This document shows, in pieces, positions 1-8,800 of a DNA stretch of 21,948 nt. The notes beneath the pieces were generated by a model. It saw only the letters and a program-made list of their open reading frames with translations. It did no database searches and was not told where the DNA came from. Within the stretch, counting starts at the first letter, position 1. Every line of letters starts with the position of its first letter. Location: positions 1 through 21,948 of the forward strand of contig JALNWY010000036.1 of assembly GCA_023230665.1 (NCBI GenBank), written 5' to 3'. This stretch comes from Deltaproteobacteria bacterium (lineage in GTDB: Bacteria > Desulfobacterota > Desulfomonilia > UBA1062). The position numbers were made by a program, and so were the translations under genes.

Positions 1-1
1 C

Positions 2-253
2 GAGCAGGAGGTGTATGTCAACATCGGCGCCGAGATGATTCCCGCCCTCTTTGCTGTGGCAGGGGTGGGCTATGCCAGCCAGGACACCGTGCTGGTCGGG
101 AGATACGCGGATCAACTCTACGAAGTGGACTCTGAAAGCGACAACAACATCACCTGGATGCTCGGTATGCGCTATATCATCCAGGGCCTGAACGTCGGTC
201 TGGGGTATCACTCCCGGCGCGGGATCCTGGCTGGCATCGGCGTCGCATTCTGA
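2..253 (+). CDS. C-terminal fragment of an outer-membrane beta-barrel protein (5' end outside window)
   Basis: The frame is open from the window edge, so only the last 83 residues are visible and the start lies upstream. The fragment alternates polar and hydrophobic residues as beta-barrel strands do, with YIIQGLNVGLGYHSRRG followed by a glycine-rich last strand. It ends in a terminal Phe after GIGVA, the C-terminal aromatic signature recognised by the Bam machinery. It lies 35 nt upstream of a CsgG-like gene on the same strand, with a good ribosome binding site between them, so it probably belongs to the same envelope operon. The GTG at 11 is an internal Val codon rather than a likely start. 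The exact family cannot be named from this tail. Confidence 0.6.
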   Translation, partial: EQEVYVNIGAEMIPALFAVAGVGYASQDTVLVGRYADQLYEVDSESDNNITWMLGMRYIIQGLNVGLGYHSRRGILAGIGVAF

Positions 254-288
254 CCCTTTTCCAGACCAGTTTTTAAAAGGAGAGTTGC

Positions 289-1242
289 ATGAAGAGACTC
301 ATATGGCTCGTTTTTCCGGCCGTCTTCGCCGCCCTCTCTCTGGATGCCGCCGAACCGGCCTCCATCGCCGTGCCCGGGTTCACCCTCTGGACCGTGGAGC
401 AGCCGAGGAGGATCACCGAGCATGAATACGAAACCCACACTCCGGGTGCTCTCACCCGGTATCAGAGACGGGAGGTGGAGCTTCCAAAAGAGCTTCTCAA
501 GGAGATCGAGCTGCCCGTGCTCACCGACATCTTCATCAGAAAGCTCGTTGGCTCGGGCAAGTTCACGGTTGTGGAACGCGCAAAGGCCGAGGTGCTCCTC
601 GGCGAGACCGAACGGGCCGAAGAGGGACCGCATGAGCGTAGCGCTGTCGCAAAGAAGGGCGGTGCCCTTGGCGTGCAGTATGTGGCCCTGGGGACCCTGA
701 CCTATGCTGCTCGCGATGTCGAGCTCAAGCCGGTGGCCTACACCGGGCGCACACACCGGATCGAGCGGGGCGAGATCAGGGTGGATCTGAGGATCCTGGA
801 GGTCCCCACGGGCAGGATCGTGGCCTCTGTGCCCGGGCAGGGCAGGCTCGAACGCCGGATCGACGAGGATACCCTGGAGCCCCGTCCACTGCCCGGCAGC
901 TTCATTGCCGATCTTCAGGAGGAGCTTGCCCACGATCTCATGGTCAGGACTGTTGACGCCCTGTATCCCTTCAAGGTGATATCGGTCAAGGGCGGCACCG
1001 CATTTGCAGACCGGGGAGAGAACTTCCGTATCCAGAAGGGTGAGGTGTATGAGGTCCTCCGCCGGGGCGGGCCCGTCATTGACCCGGACACGAAAGAGAT
1101 GATCGCCTTTGACGAGGAAGTACTCGACCGTGTAACAGTGACGGGCGTGTTCCAGAAGGCGTGCAGGCTTGAAACAGGCAATACCGCCTCGGGGGTCCGT
1201 CCGGGAGATATTTTGAGATCAACGGGTGCGGCATCACCGTAA
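289..1242 (+). CDS. CsgG-like secreted envelope protein
   Basis: This 317-residue protein has an N-terminal signal peptide (about residues 1-20, ending near LDAAEP) with no lipobox Cys, so it should be periplasmic or loosely outer-membrane associated rather than a lipoprotein. Residues about 25-235 follow the CsgG/curli-transport pattern: a first strand with IAVPGF, then LTDIFIRKLVGSGKFTVVER, the xxLLGET segment, and a GVQYVALGTLTY strand. The C-terminal 85 residues (from FKVISVKGG) resemble the C-terminal domain of the flagellar protein FlgT, with a DPDTKEMIAFDEE segment and an ending RPGDILRS. AAGGAG lies 7-8 nt before the ATG. The stop codon TAA shares its last A with the ATG of the next gene. 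Pore formation as in true CsgG is not implied, because the lipid anchor is missing. Confidence 0.72.
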   Translation: MKRLIWLVFPAVFAALSLDAAEPASIAVPGFTLWTVEQPRRITEHEYETHTPGALTRYQRREVELPKELLKEIELPVLTDIFIRKLVGSGKFTVVERAKAEVLLGETERAEEGPHERSAVAKKGGALGVQYVALGTLTYAARDVELKPVAYTGRTHRIERGEIRVDLRILEVPTGRIVASVPGQGRLERRIDEDTLEPRPLPGSFIADLQEELAHDLMVRTVDALYPFKVISVKGGTAFADRGENFRIQKGEVYEVLRRGGPVIDPDTKEMIAFDEEVLDRVTVTGVFQKACRLETGNTASGVRPGDILRSTGAASP

Positions 1243-2642
1243 TGGCAAGAAATGTTCCCACGCTGATAGCCGCTCTCCTCGTGTTCCTGCTCCCAGCGGG
1301 TTGCTCGTCTCTGACCAGCTACACGCTGATGACACAGCAGGCGAGGCTCTCCATCTCCCAGGGGAGGTTTGACGACGCGCTTACGGCGTTTCCTGAAAAA
1401 TCGGCCCGGGGAAAGGACGAAGTGCTCATACGCCTGGAGCGTGCCGTTCTCCTGCAGGCCATGGGGAGGTTCACAGAGAGCTCCCGCGAGTTCCAGCTTG
1501 CGGCCGGCAAGATCGGGCAGTATGAGAGCCGGGCGGTTGTCTCCGCCGGCCGCACGGCCTCCCAGGCAGGTTCCCTGATCCTCAACGAACAGGTACAGCC
1601 CTACGAGGGAGAGGATTTCGAAAAGATCCTGCTCCATGCCATGAATGCCGTGAACTATCTCATGGCAGGCGATCTGGAAGGCGCCCGGGTGGAGATCAGG
1701 GTCGCCTACCGGAGGCAGAACGAGCTCCGTGAAAAACGTGCCAGGGAACTCGAGAAGGCAGAAAGGGAGGGCAGGGCCAAGAGCTGGGAGCAGTCGTTCC
1801 AGAAGGCGGACAGCGGCAGGTACCGGGAGCTCTCGTCGCGGGCCGGCAACGTTCACAGCGTGTATCAGAACGCCTATGCCTATTATGTCTCGTCCCTGGT
1901 CTATGAGCTGGGCGGGGAGCTGGACGAGGCGTACATCGACCTGAAGAAGGGAATCCAGGCGGCCCCGGACTCGGAGAGCCTCCAGAAAGACCTCATCCGC
2001 CTGAGCCGGAACCTGGGGTTTTATGAGGATGAGCAGAAGTGGGTGGCCAGGTACGGCGAGCCGGATGAGGAATATGGCGTTGGCACGGACGTGTTCGTGA
2101 TCTTTCAGCACGGCACGGCGCCGGTCAAGGAGCCTTTGAGCTTTCCCATTCCCTTGCCGGGAGGGGGGCTGGCGTTCGCGTCGCTGCCCGTGTACCGGTT
2201 CATCCCGTCGGGCACGCAGGCGGGAAGCATCGGTGTGGGAGGGCGGGATGTCCGGACATCGGTGGTGTCGGATATCAACGCCATCGCGGCGCGCAACCTG
2301 CTCGACGAGTTTCCCGTTCTGTTCGCCAAACAGGTGGCCCGATCCATTCTGAAGGCCCAGATGACCAGCAAGCTTTCCCGGGAATATGGGGCCATGGGCG
2401 CCATCACCGGCACCCTGGCCTCGGCCGTGACCGAGCAGGCGGATCAACGGACCTGGGTGTCTTTGCCCAAGGAAATCCAGGCGGGCAGGGTCTTCGTGCC
2501 CGAGCACACCGGGAGCCTCACCGTGACGAGCATCCCGGGCGGGCACACGGCAGTGGTTGACATTCCAGAAGGGACCCGGCATCTCATCATCCTGTGCAGG
2601 GATACGGATGCCGGTCTGGCTCTGCAGACAAAAGCGTACTAG
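1242..2642 (+). CDS. TPR-type lipoprotein of the COG3014 family
   Basis: This 466-residue protein begins with a lipoprotein signal: a hydrophobic stretch ending in LPAGC, with lipidated Cys21. The N-terminal half is helical and TPR-like (ISQGRFDDALTAF, LLQAMGRFTESSREF, YLMAGDLEGARVEI, YELGGELDEAYIDLKKGI), with a charged coiled stretch around residues 160-185. The C-terminal half is a beta-rich globular domain without a recognised catalytic motif. It overlaps the upstream stop by one base (TAATG), so translation is probably coupled. In gamma-proteobacteria, COG3014-type genes sit beside ycfL and lpoB, and that order is seen here. The function is unknown. A scaffolding role with LpoB is inferred from context only. 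Confidence 0.68.
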   Translation: MARNVPTLIAALLVFLLPAGCSSLTSYTLMTQQARLSISQGRFDDALTAFPEKSARGKDEVLIRLERAVLLQAMGRFTESSREFQLAAGKIGQYESRAVVSAGRTASQAGSLILNEQVQPYEGEDFEKILLHAMNAVNYLMAGDLEGARVEIRVAYRRQNELREKRARELEKAEREGRAKSWEQSFQKADSGRYRELSSRAGNVHSVYQNAYAYYVSSLVYELGGELDEAYIDLKKGIQAAPDSESLQKDLIRLSRNLGFYEDEQKWVARYGEPDEEYGVGTDVFVIFQHGTAPVKEPLSFPIPLPGGGLAFASLPVYRFIPSGTQAGSIGVGGRDVRTSVVSDINAIAARNLLDEFPVLFAKQVARSILKAQMTSKLSREYGAMGAITGTLASAVTEQADQRTWVSLPKEIQAGRVFVPEHTGSLTVTSIPGGHTAVVDIPEGTRHLIILCRDTDAGLALQTKAY

Positions 2643-2644
2643 AC

Positions 2645-2650
2645 AGGAGG
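2645..2650 (+). promoter_or_regulatory. Ribosome binding site that fixes the YcfL-type start
   Basis: AGGAGG ends one base before a first ATG (2652) but seven bases before a second in-frame ATG (2658). Only the second spacing is usual, so 2658 is the preferred start. Confidence 0.65.
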
Positions 2651-2657
2651 AATGGAA

Positions 2658-3089
2658 ATGGCAAGGAGATGGAATATTATTTGGCTGATCGCCCTGTTTC
2701 TGGTGGCGTGCGCCGGGACGGCGCCGAATGTCCTGCACGTTCAGGCAGGCCCGGGAGGCTTGAGCTCCAAAAAAGAGGAGATCAACGATAGAGGGCTCGC
2801 CCGCAAGGTCTCCTTTGGCGAAGTGAGCATCAGGGCCCTTGATCTCGGATCGTCCATGGAGGCCCAGGTCATACTGCGGAACAGCAGCTCGCGCAATGTA
2901 GTGTTCGAATACCGGTTCATCTGGTACGATGCCGCGGGGTTCGAGATCTCGTCCATCACCGCGTGGATACCCTCGGGGCTTTCCGGAAAAGAGGCGCGCG
3001 GCTACCGGTCGACCGCCCCGGGTCCCAACGCGGTGAGCTTCAAATGCATGGTGAGAAACCTGCAGCCGCTCACGGATACGGGCTCATAA
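2658..3089 (+). CDS. YcfL-family (DUF1425) lipoprotein
   Basis: This 143-residue protein has a lipoprotein signal ending in LVAC (Cys18 from the chosen start). The mature part has the compact immunoglobulin-like layout of DUF1425/YcfL: VSIRALDLGSSMEAQVILRNSSSRNVVFEYRF in segments, then WYDAAGFEI, then a W-containing strand and a final strand with FKCMVRN. In E. coli, ycfL lies next to lpoB, and here it lies 24 nt upstream of an LpoB-like gene. The molecular function of YcfL is not known. An alternative start at 2652 adds two residues but leaves only one base after the AGGAGG. Confidence 0.72.
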   Translation: MARRWNIIWLIALFLVACAGTAPNVLHVQAGPGGLSSKKEEINDRGLARKVSFGEVSIRALDLGSSMEAQVILRNSSSRNVVFEYRFIWYDAAGFEISSITAWIPSGLSGKEARGYRSTAPGPNAVSFKCMVRNLQPLTDTGS

Positions 3090-3113
3090 CTTCAAGAAGG
3101 GAAGGAGAAGACT

Positions 3114-3710
3114 ATGAAACGAATCATGATCCTCGTTTCGCTCATTGGAATGGTTTTTCTGGCTGCGGGCTGTGCTTCATCCCCCACGGTCAGCTACGGC
3201 GACCCCGAGCAGGTGGAGACCGTGACCACGGAATTCGGATCCACCGACCTGCAGATGATCGCGGAAAAAATGGTGAACTCGCTGCTCGCCACTCCGATTC
3301 TGTCCTCGGGCCAGCGCCCGGTGCTCTATGTTCACCAGGTGAAAAACAAGACGGACGAGCACCTCGACACGAAATCCGTGACCGACAAGATACGGGTCAC
3401 ACTGCTCAAGTCGGGAAGGGTGCGGTTCACGGCGGTCAACGAGGTGAACGACGAGATGATCAAGCAGCTGGAGTATCAGACGAGCTCCGGATACGTGGAC
3501 CCGAAGACCTCCAGCACCATCGGGCGCCAGGTCGGGGCTGACTATTTCATGTTCGGAGAGGTCGCTTCCATCAGGAAATCCGCCGGAAGGGTCAAGGACG
3601 TGTATTTCAAGTTCACCCTGAACCTGGTGAACATCGAGAGCGGGCTCATCGAATGGGCTGACGAGCAGGAAATCAGGAAGCAGGCGAAGAAGCCCCTCAT
3701 CGGAGGATGA
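3114..3710 (+). CDS. lpoB: LpoB-type penicillin-binding protein activator lipoprotein
   Basis: This 198-residue protein carries a lipoprotein signal ending in LAAGC (Cys20). The mature sequence matches LpoB, the outer-membrane lipoprotein that reaches through peptidoglycan to activate the bifunctional synthase PBP1B: VTTEFGSTDLQMIAEKMVNSLL, then VLYVHQVKNKTDEHLDTKSVTDKIRVTLLKSG in sequence, then GADYFMFGEV. The disordered linker before the globular domain is short (about 15 residues), much shorter than in E. coli LpoB, so the reach through the wall would be smaller. GGAGA precedes the ATG. It is the last gene of the operon; a weak terminator-like hairpin follows. The partner PBP is not in the window, so the activation role is inferred from family resemblance. 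Confidence 0.8.
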   Translation: MKRIMILVSLIGMVFLAAGCASSPTVSYGDPEQVETVTTEFGSTDLQMIAEKMVNSLLATPILSSGQRPVLYVHQVKNKTDEHLDTKSVTDKIRVTLLKSGRVRFTAVNEVNDEMIKQLEYQTSSGYVDPKTSSTIGRQVGADYFMFGEVASIRKSAGRVKDVYFKFTLNLVNIESGLIEWADEQEIRKQAKKPLIGG

Positions 3711-3798
3711 TTGCTGGGGGCGGAAGCACCCTCCCATCACCTTTCTCCACGGGGATGCTCATTGCCGGATCGCCAGGGACTCCAGCGGCGGACGGCCC

Positions 3799-3825
3799 GG
3801 GCCCTTCTGATTTCAAGGCCTTTTT
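3799..3825 (+). terminator. Possible intrinsic terminator after lpoB
   Basis: GGGCCCTT pairs imperfectly with AAGGCC(TT) across an 8-nt loop (one C-C mismatch plus G-U pairs), followed by a run of T at 3821-3825. It lies 90 nt after the lpoB stop. The stem is short, so the call is weak. Confidence 0.35.
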
Positions 3826-3943
3826 CCTTGGGTCGCTTTTTTCAGGCATACAGCGGCCCGGCACGCGGCCCGGACGGGAATCCTCTGTCGCCCCTTCCGT
3901 GGTTTTGCCATGGTGGGCCCAAGGAGGCCTTCCCAGGTTTGGC

Positions 3944-3972
3944 TTGACTGGTTGGAGAGAAACAGATACAAA
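3944..3972 (+). promoter_or_regulatory. sigma70-type promoter for the methyltransferase gene
   Basis: TTGACT at 3944-3949, a 17-nt spacer, then TACAAA at 3967-3972. Predicted transcription would start about 3979, giving a leader of about 24 nt before the ATG at 4003. Confidence 0.55.
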
Positions 3973-4002
3973 GCAGGGCAAAGTTTTTTTGGAGGAGTAA
4001 GA

Positions 4003-4551
4003 ATGAATTGGGAGGATAAACTCGAAAAGATCACGAGCAAGACCGTTCCGCTGTATGCCATGATAGTCCTCCTGGTGATATTTGCCAATCCCAGCTGGAC
4101 ATCTTCTTTCCTGGGAGTTCTCCCCATCATCGCGGGAGAGGCCTTGAGATTCTGGGCCACCGGACACTTAAGAAAGAACGAGGAGCTCACCACGTCCGGA
4201 CCGTACGCGCACATCCAGTCGCCGCTCTATCTGGGCAGCTTCTTCATTGCCACGGGGATGTGCATCATGGCCAGGAATCCCGTCATCTGGATCATCGTGG
4301 CCCTGATATTCTTCAAGTCGTATGTTCCCAGAAAGCAGGAGCGTGAATGGGGAAGGCTCGAGAAGATGTTCGGCGAGGAATTTCTCCAGTACAAGCGGGA
4401 GGTCCCGTATTTCTTCCCTCCCCGGCTCGATCCCTACCCGCACGGGGCCAAGCACCTCTGGTCATTTGCCATGAGCATCGAAAACACCGAACACCAGACC
4501 GCTCTGGCGGTATTCGTCATCGCCTTCCTGATTTTCATACAGGTGTTCTAG
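4003..4551 (+). CDS. Isoprenylcysteine carboxyl methyltransferase-family membrane protein
   Basis: This 182-residue integral membrane protein contains the ICMT/phospholipid methyltransferase signature: GEALRFWATGHL, SGPYAHIQSPLYLG (residues 65-78) and EREWGRLEKMFGEEFLQYKREVPYFFP split over residues 113-139, the segments that bind S-adenosylmethionine. Membrane segments are visible at about residues 15-30, 31-48, 70-104 and 167-182. GGAGGAG at 3991-3997 is 5 nt before this ATG and sets the start; upstream in-frame codons have no such site. Bacterial members methylate unknown small or lipid-like substrates, so the substrate is unassigned. The gene faces ilvE tail to tail across a shared terminator. 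Confidence 0.75.
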   Translation: MNWEDKLEKITSKTVPLYAMIVLLVIFANPSWTSSFLGVLPIIAGEALRFWATGHLRKNEELTTSGPYAHIQSPLYLGSFFIATGMCIMARNPVIWIIVALIFFKSYVPRKQEREWGRLEKMFGEEFLQYKREVPYFFPPRLDPYPHGAKHLWSFAMSIENTEHQTALAVFVIAFLIFIQVF

Positions 4552-4695
4552 CAGCAGGCGTTGTTCGAGTCCTTTTCTTCCAGGTCTGCAGCTCAAGGAC
4601 GCTGAGGGAGCGGTATCACATTCCCCATTCCCGTTGAAAAGCCGCCGGGTTTGAAGCCGGGGCAAAGGGCTTGCCTGCAAAGGTCCATGGTGATG

Positions 4696-4728
4696 AAAAA
4701 AGGGCCCGCATTTCCAGCGGGCCCTTTT
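4696..4728 (-). terminator. Strong bidirectional intrinsic terminator (ilvE side)
   Basis: A perfect 12-bp stem (AAAAGGGCCCGC / GCGGGCCCTTTT) with a 7-nt loop. Read on the minus strand it is followed by six T, giving a classic terminator 33 nt beyond the ilvE stop. On the plus strand only four T follow, but it could also stop transcripts from the methyltransferase gene. Confidence 0.85.
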
Positions 4729-4761
4729 GGAGCGTCGACACATAAAAATCGTGGATCGAAT

Positions 4762-5721
4762 CTACCCGGCGCTTCCGCCGGACACCTTGCCCCGGGCGGG
4801 TTGCTCAAGATAATCCAGCCACTCCTCGTGCGCCTTGTTCTTGCCCTTCACCACGTCGAAGAAGGCCTTCTGCAGAGACTTGACCACCTCTCCTGGCCTG
4901 CCCCCGCCGATCATGCGGTCGTCGATCTCCCGGACCGGAGTCACCTCGGCGGCCGTGCCGGTGAAGAACACCTCGTCGGCCAGGTAGAGGGCATCCCGGG
5001 AGAAGTGCTCCTCCCTCACCTCATAGCCCAGCTCGCGCGCAAGGGTGATGATCGTCCCGCGGGTGATGCCCGGCAGCACGTTGGTCAGCGGCGGGGTGAA
5101 AATCTTGTTGTCACTGACAAAGAAGATGTTTTCCCCGCTGCCTTCGGCCACGTTGCCCTGGGGATCGAGCATGAGGGCCTCGTCGTACCCGGCCTTGAGG
5201 ACCTCCATCTTGGAGAGGACCGAGTTCACGTAGTTTCCGCTCACCTTTGCCCTGGTGAGCATGATATTCTGATGGTGACGGGTAAACGAGGAGGTCTTCA
5301 CCCGGATGCCCTTGGCAATGCCGTCATCCCCGAGATATGCCCCCCACTTCCAGCAGATGATGGAGACCCTGACGGCGTTGCTGCCGGGATTGACCCCCAT
5401 GACGCCATCGCCGATAAAGGCGATGGGCCGGATATAGGCCTCTTTCAGGCCATTCGCTTGGATGACCTCCTTGGCGGCGTCCATGATCGTCTCTTGCGTG
5501 TAGGGGATGTCCATGAGATAGATCTTCGCTGAATTGAACAGCCTCCTGGTGTGCTCCTTGTGCCGGAAAATGGCCGATCGGCCGTCATGGCACAGATAGC
5601 AGCGCACACCCTCGAAAGCGGCAACACCGTAATGGAGACTGTGAGTCAGCACGTGGACCCGTGCATCGTCCCAGTCCACCAGTTTCCCGTCAAGCCAGAT
5701 TTTCTTGAGTTTATCAACCAT
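4762..5721 (-). CDS. ilvE: Branched-chain amino acid aminotransferase
   Basis: A 319-residue fold-type IV PLP aminotransferase that converts branched-chain 2-oxo acids to Val, Leu and Ile with glutamate. Landmarks are HYGVAAFEGVRCY (residues 30-42), the PLP lysine at K159 in RAKVSGNYVNS (same position as in E. coli IlvE), GYDEALMLDPQGNVAEGSGENIF and the phosphate-cup segment LPGITRGTI. The length is close to the usual 305-310. Longer in-frame starts exist at 5730 and 5790, but the one at 5790 lies between the -35 and -10 boxes of the promoter, so it cannot be translated from that transcript. Spacing from CGAGG favours 5721. It is transcribed alone, divergently from the cyclase/ATPase gene. 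Confidence 0.93.
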   Translation of the reverse strand: MVDKLKKIWLDGKLVDWDDARVHVLTHSLHYGVAAFEGVRCYLCHDGRSAIFRHKEHTRRLFNSAKIYLMDIPYTQETIMDAAKEVIQANGLKEAYIRPIAFIGDGVMGVNPGSNAVRVSIICWKWGAYLGDDGIAKGIRVKTSSFTRHHQNIMLTRAKVSGNYVNSVLSKMEVLKAGYDEALMLDPQGNVAEGSGENIFFVSDNKIFTPPLTNVLPGITRGTIITLARELGYEVREEHFSRDALYLADEVFFTGTAAEVTPVREIDDRMIGGGRPGEVVKSLQKAFFDVVKGKNKAHEEWLDYLEQPARGKVSGGSAG

Positions 5722-5769
5722 TGCCCGCATACCTCGTAGTTTACGTGATTTCTTTATACAATTTTTTGC

Positions 5770-5798
5770 ATTATCTTTTATTTTGACCACGAGGTCAA
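5770..5798 (-). promoter_or_regulatory. sigma70 promoter of ilvE
   Basis: On the minus strand, TTGACC (5798-5793), an exact 17-nt spacer and GATAAT (5775-5770), both 5/6 matches to consensus. Transcription should start near 5763, about 40 nt before the start codon at 5721. No T-box or leader peptide fits in such a short leader. Confidence 0.75.
5783..5798. promoter_or_regulatory. Operator-like palindrome over the ilvE -35 box
   Basis: A perfect 6-bp inverted repeat, TTGACC-ACGA-GGTCAA, whose right arm is the ilvE -35 hexamer on the minus strand. A dimeric regulator bound here would block RNA polymerase. No regulator gene is adjacent. Confidence 0.4.
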
Positions 5799-5833
5799 TT
5801 GCAAAGTTTGCACGCTTTCCCCAAGTCCTTTTC

Positions 5834-5861
5834 TTGACATCCTGAAATTACTGTGTAACTT
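5834..5861 (+). promoter_or_regulatory. Possible promoter of the cyclase/ATPase gene
   Basis: A perfect TTGACA at 5834-5839 but only a weak -10 (TAACTT at 5856-5861, 16-nt spacing). The start codon at 5881 follows closely, with AGAGGA 5-6 nt before it. Confidence 0.4.
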
Positions 5862-5880
5862 GAGAAGGTGAGAGGACTGT

Positions 5881-8800
5881 ATGTGCAATGACATGGGGCG
5901 CTGCACCGCCTGTGGTGCGGCGGTGGATCAGGGAGACAGATACTGCAGGGTCTGCGGGGTGCCGATAAGGGGGAGCGCCCGCATCAACGAGCACCGCTTT
6001 GTCACCGTACTGTTCTCGGATCTCTCCCGGTATACCAGCCTTTCATCCCTTCTCGACCCAGAAGAGCTCAAGGGCCTCATGGAGGATATCTTCTTGGAGG
6101 CCGTCCGCGTGATCTCCTCATACGGCGGGGTGGTGGAGAAGTTCCTGGGCGATGCGGTGGTGGCGGTCTTCGGCATCCACCGGATACACGAAGACGACAT
6201 CATCCGCGCGATCCGGAGCGCAAAGGCGATTCACGAGTTCGTCAAGGGGCTTGGGCATGGGGCTGTCGAGGACGCTTACGGCCTGCTTTCCATGCACACG
6301 GGCATTCATACCGGTACCGTGCTCGTGGACGAGGCCACCCGGGTTCCTCTCTATCAGAGCATCATCGGCATGCCCATCATCATCGCGCAGCGTCTCTCCG
6401 GACTTGCAGGCCCGGGAGAGATCCTCATCGGGGGATCTTGCCGGTACGAGGCCGAACGCTTTTTTGCCATCGAGCCCCTGGGGAAGAAAGAGCTCAAAGG
6501 CGTCACCGACCCTGTGCCCGTCTATCGCATAGGCCCCCAGCGGAGCGAGCCCCTGGGAATCCGCCGCCCCGGGAGCACCGGCGCATCCATGGTGGGCAGG
6601 GAAGAGCCGCTCTCGACGCTGAACCGGGCGCTTGAGGACCTGGTCCGCGGCAAGGCCACGGCTGTCCTCATTACCGGGGAGGCAGGCGTGGGCAAGAGCC
6701 GGCTCGTGTATGAGTTCGGCAGGTCCCTGCCTTCGGATGCCGCTCTTGTAACGGCCCAGTGCCTTGATCATATGAGCGAGACGCCCTATTATCCGGTCAT
6801 ATCCCTGGTCAGACAGATGATCAAAATGCTTTGCGAGGGAGACGAGGGTGAACCAACGGATCTGGAGGAGCGCCTTCCCAATCCGAGGCATGCCTTTCAT
6901 ATCCGTTCGCTTCTGGGGCTCAGGCACGACAGGGAAGAGCTGATGCCCGACGTGTGGAAGACCGAGGTCTGCGAGGCGATATCGGGCCTGCTGAGAGCCT
7001 GTGCCGCGGACCGTAGCCTGGTGGTCTGCATCGAGGACATGCACTGGGCCGATGCAACGACGCGGGATATAGTCTCTTACCTTCTTCAGGAGGAGGACCC
7101 GCCCGGATGTCTTTTTCTCGTGAGCTCCCGCGAGATGGTGACACTTCATACAAGTCAGGTTGAGCTCCATCTCCAGGAACTCTCCGGAGAGCATGCCCGG
7201 GCCATGGTCCAGGAACTCCTGGGCATGAGAGAGGTCCCTCAGGACGCCGCCGATGCCCTGTTCCGGACCACCGGTGGGAACCCGCTCTACCTGGAGGAAT
7301 ACCTGTCCTATCTGCGCGAGGAAGGCGTCTCGCCCCTTCAGGCCACCGACGCCGAACGCAAGGGCGGCATCCCCGAGACGATCCAGGGCCTTCTTTCGGC
7401 CCGAATGGAGAACCTGGGCAAGGAAAGGAAGCGCCTGCTGCAGGAGGCCTCCATACTCGGCATGATCTTTTCGCGGGATCTTCTGGAAGGCGTAACCTCG
7501 ATAAGAGGAGAAATCGGAGATCTCCTGGATGATCTTATAAGGGCAGGGTTCGTTGTTTGCGCGGGTGAAGGGGAATACCGCTTCCGGCATGCCCTGACGC
7601 GCGAGGTCGCATCCATGACTCTGCTGAAGCGGGATCGGCGCCAGCTCCACAAGAAGGTCGGGACGCATCTGGAAAAGATATCGAAGAGCAGGGCCGAGCA
7701 TTGCGGCATGATCGCGCACCATCTCTACCATGCCCGTGAATACGCACGTGCAATCCCCTACTTTATCCTGGCCGCCCGGACGTACCAGGCCGAAGGGGCA
7801 TGGATGGAGGCGGCCGCGCAGTATAAAAGGGCCGAAGACTGCCTGCTGAGCGACAAGGGATATCCGGGGAGGGAGGATACGCTCACCCTGATGAGAGAAG
7901 GGATCTGGAGCTGCTCACGGATATTCGATCCGGACCAGGCGACCCGCGCCCTGGAAGAGCTCGTCCGGCACTATGCCCGCAGCGGACCCAAAAGTCAGGA
8001 GATCTTTTCCAAGATCCGGCTCATCAACCTCTATTCCCAGAAGGCCCGGTTCCGGGAGGCCCTGGATCTCTTTGATCAGGTCCGCCTGGAGGAGGGGCTC
8101 AATGATCTCCTGTCCGCCGCTGCCAAGACAGCTGTGGCCTACACCCATACCTTCCTGGGCAAGCCCGTGACCGCGCTGGGCTATCTGGAGGAGGCCAGGT
8201 CCACTCTCGATACCGCCGACCGCTTTCTCTCCGCAGTCAATTCGCTCACCACGCTCGCAGCATGCGTATGGAGAGGCAACACCCGGGAGGCACTGGCCTG
8301 GTACGCTCGGACGAAGCGGCAGAGCGCCCCGTACATGGATCTGGATCTGATGACGGACGTATGGCACGGGTATATCCTTTTTCTGAAAGGCGATATTCTT
8401 TCGGGGCAGGGGTTGTTCGAATCCATCAGGAGCAAGGAGAAGAAACTGGGCAGCCTTGCCGGAGGCATTTCATACCTGAGGATCCAGAGCACGATCTACC
8501 TGTACTCCCGACTCACCGGCTGGACGGACATGGCGGCCAGGGAGCTGGAATTGCTCGAGGGCATGGGGCACGACCATGCCCGATTCCCGGGTCTCATGGA
8601 GCTCTACCGGTCGTGGATCGCCCTGGGCCGGAGAGACTGGCGGGCGGCCTGCGGACTTGCTGAGCAATGCCTGCCGCAGCTGGAGGCGGGCATTGCCAAC
8701 AGGGTGCCCTATGCCCTCAATACCCTTGCAGAGGCGCTGCTCATGCTGGGAGATATCTCAGGCTCCAAAGAGATTGCCTCGAGATCCATCGACTGGAACG

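Noticed and set aside
915..2738. A 607-residue open frame on the minus strand
   Set aside because: It lies antisense to the CsgG-like, COG3014 and YcfL genes, has a low-complexity Arg/Pro/His-rich composition and no domain; it is a by-product of high GC content.
3910..4002. Longer N-terminus for the methyltransferase-family protein, starting at 3910
   Set aside because: The region contains the promoter (3944-3972) and the GGAGGAG site, so translation must begin at 4003.
4555..4580. GTTCGAGTCC resembling a tRNA T-loop
   Set aside because: The flanking bases do not form the 5-bp T-stem and no acceptor or anticodon arm can be built.
6118..7731. A 537-residue open frame on the minus strand
   Set aside because: Antisense to the cyclase/ATPase gene, whose motifs are unmistakable.
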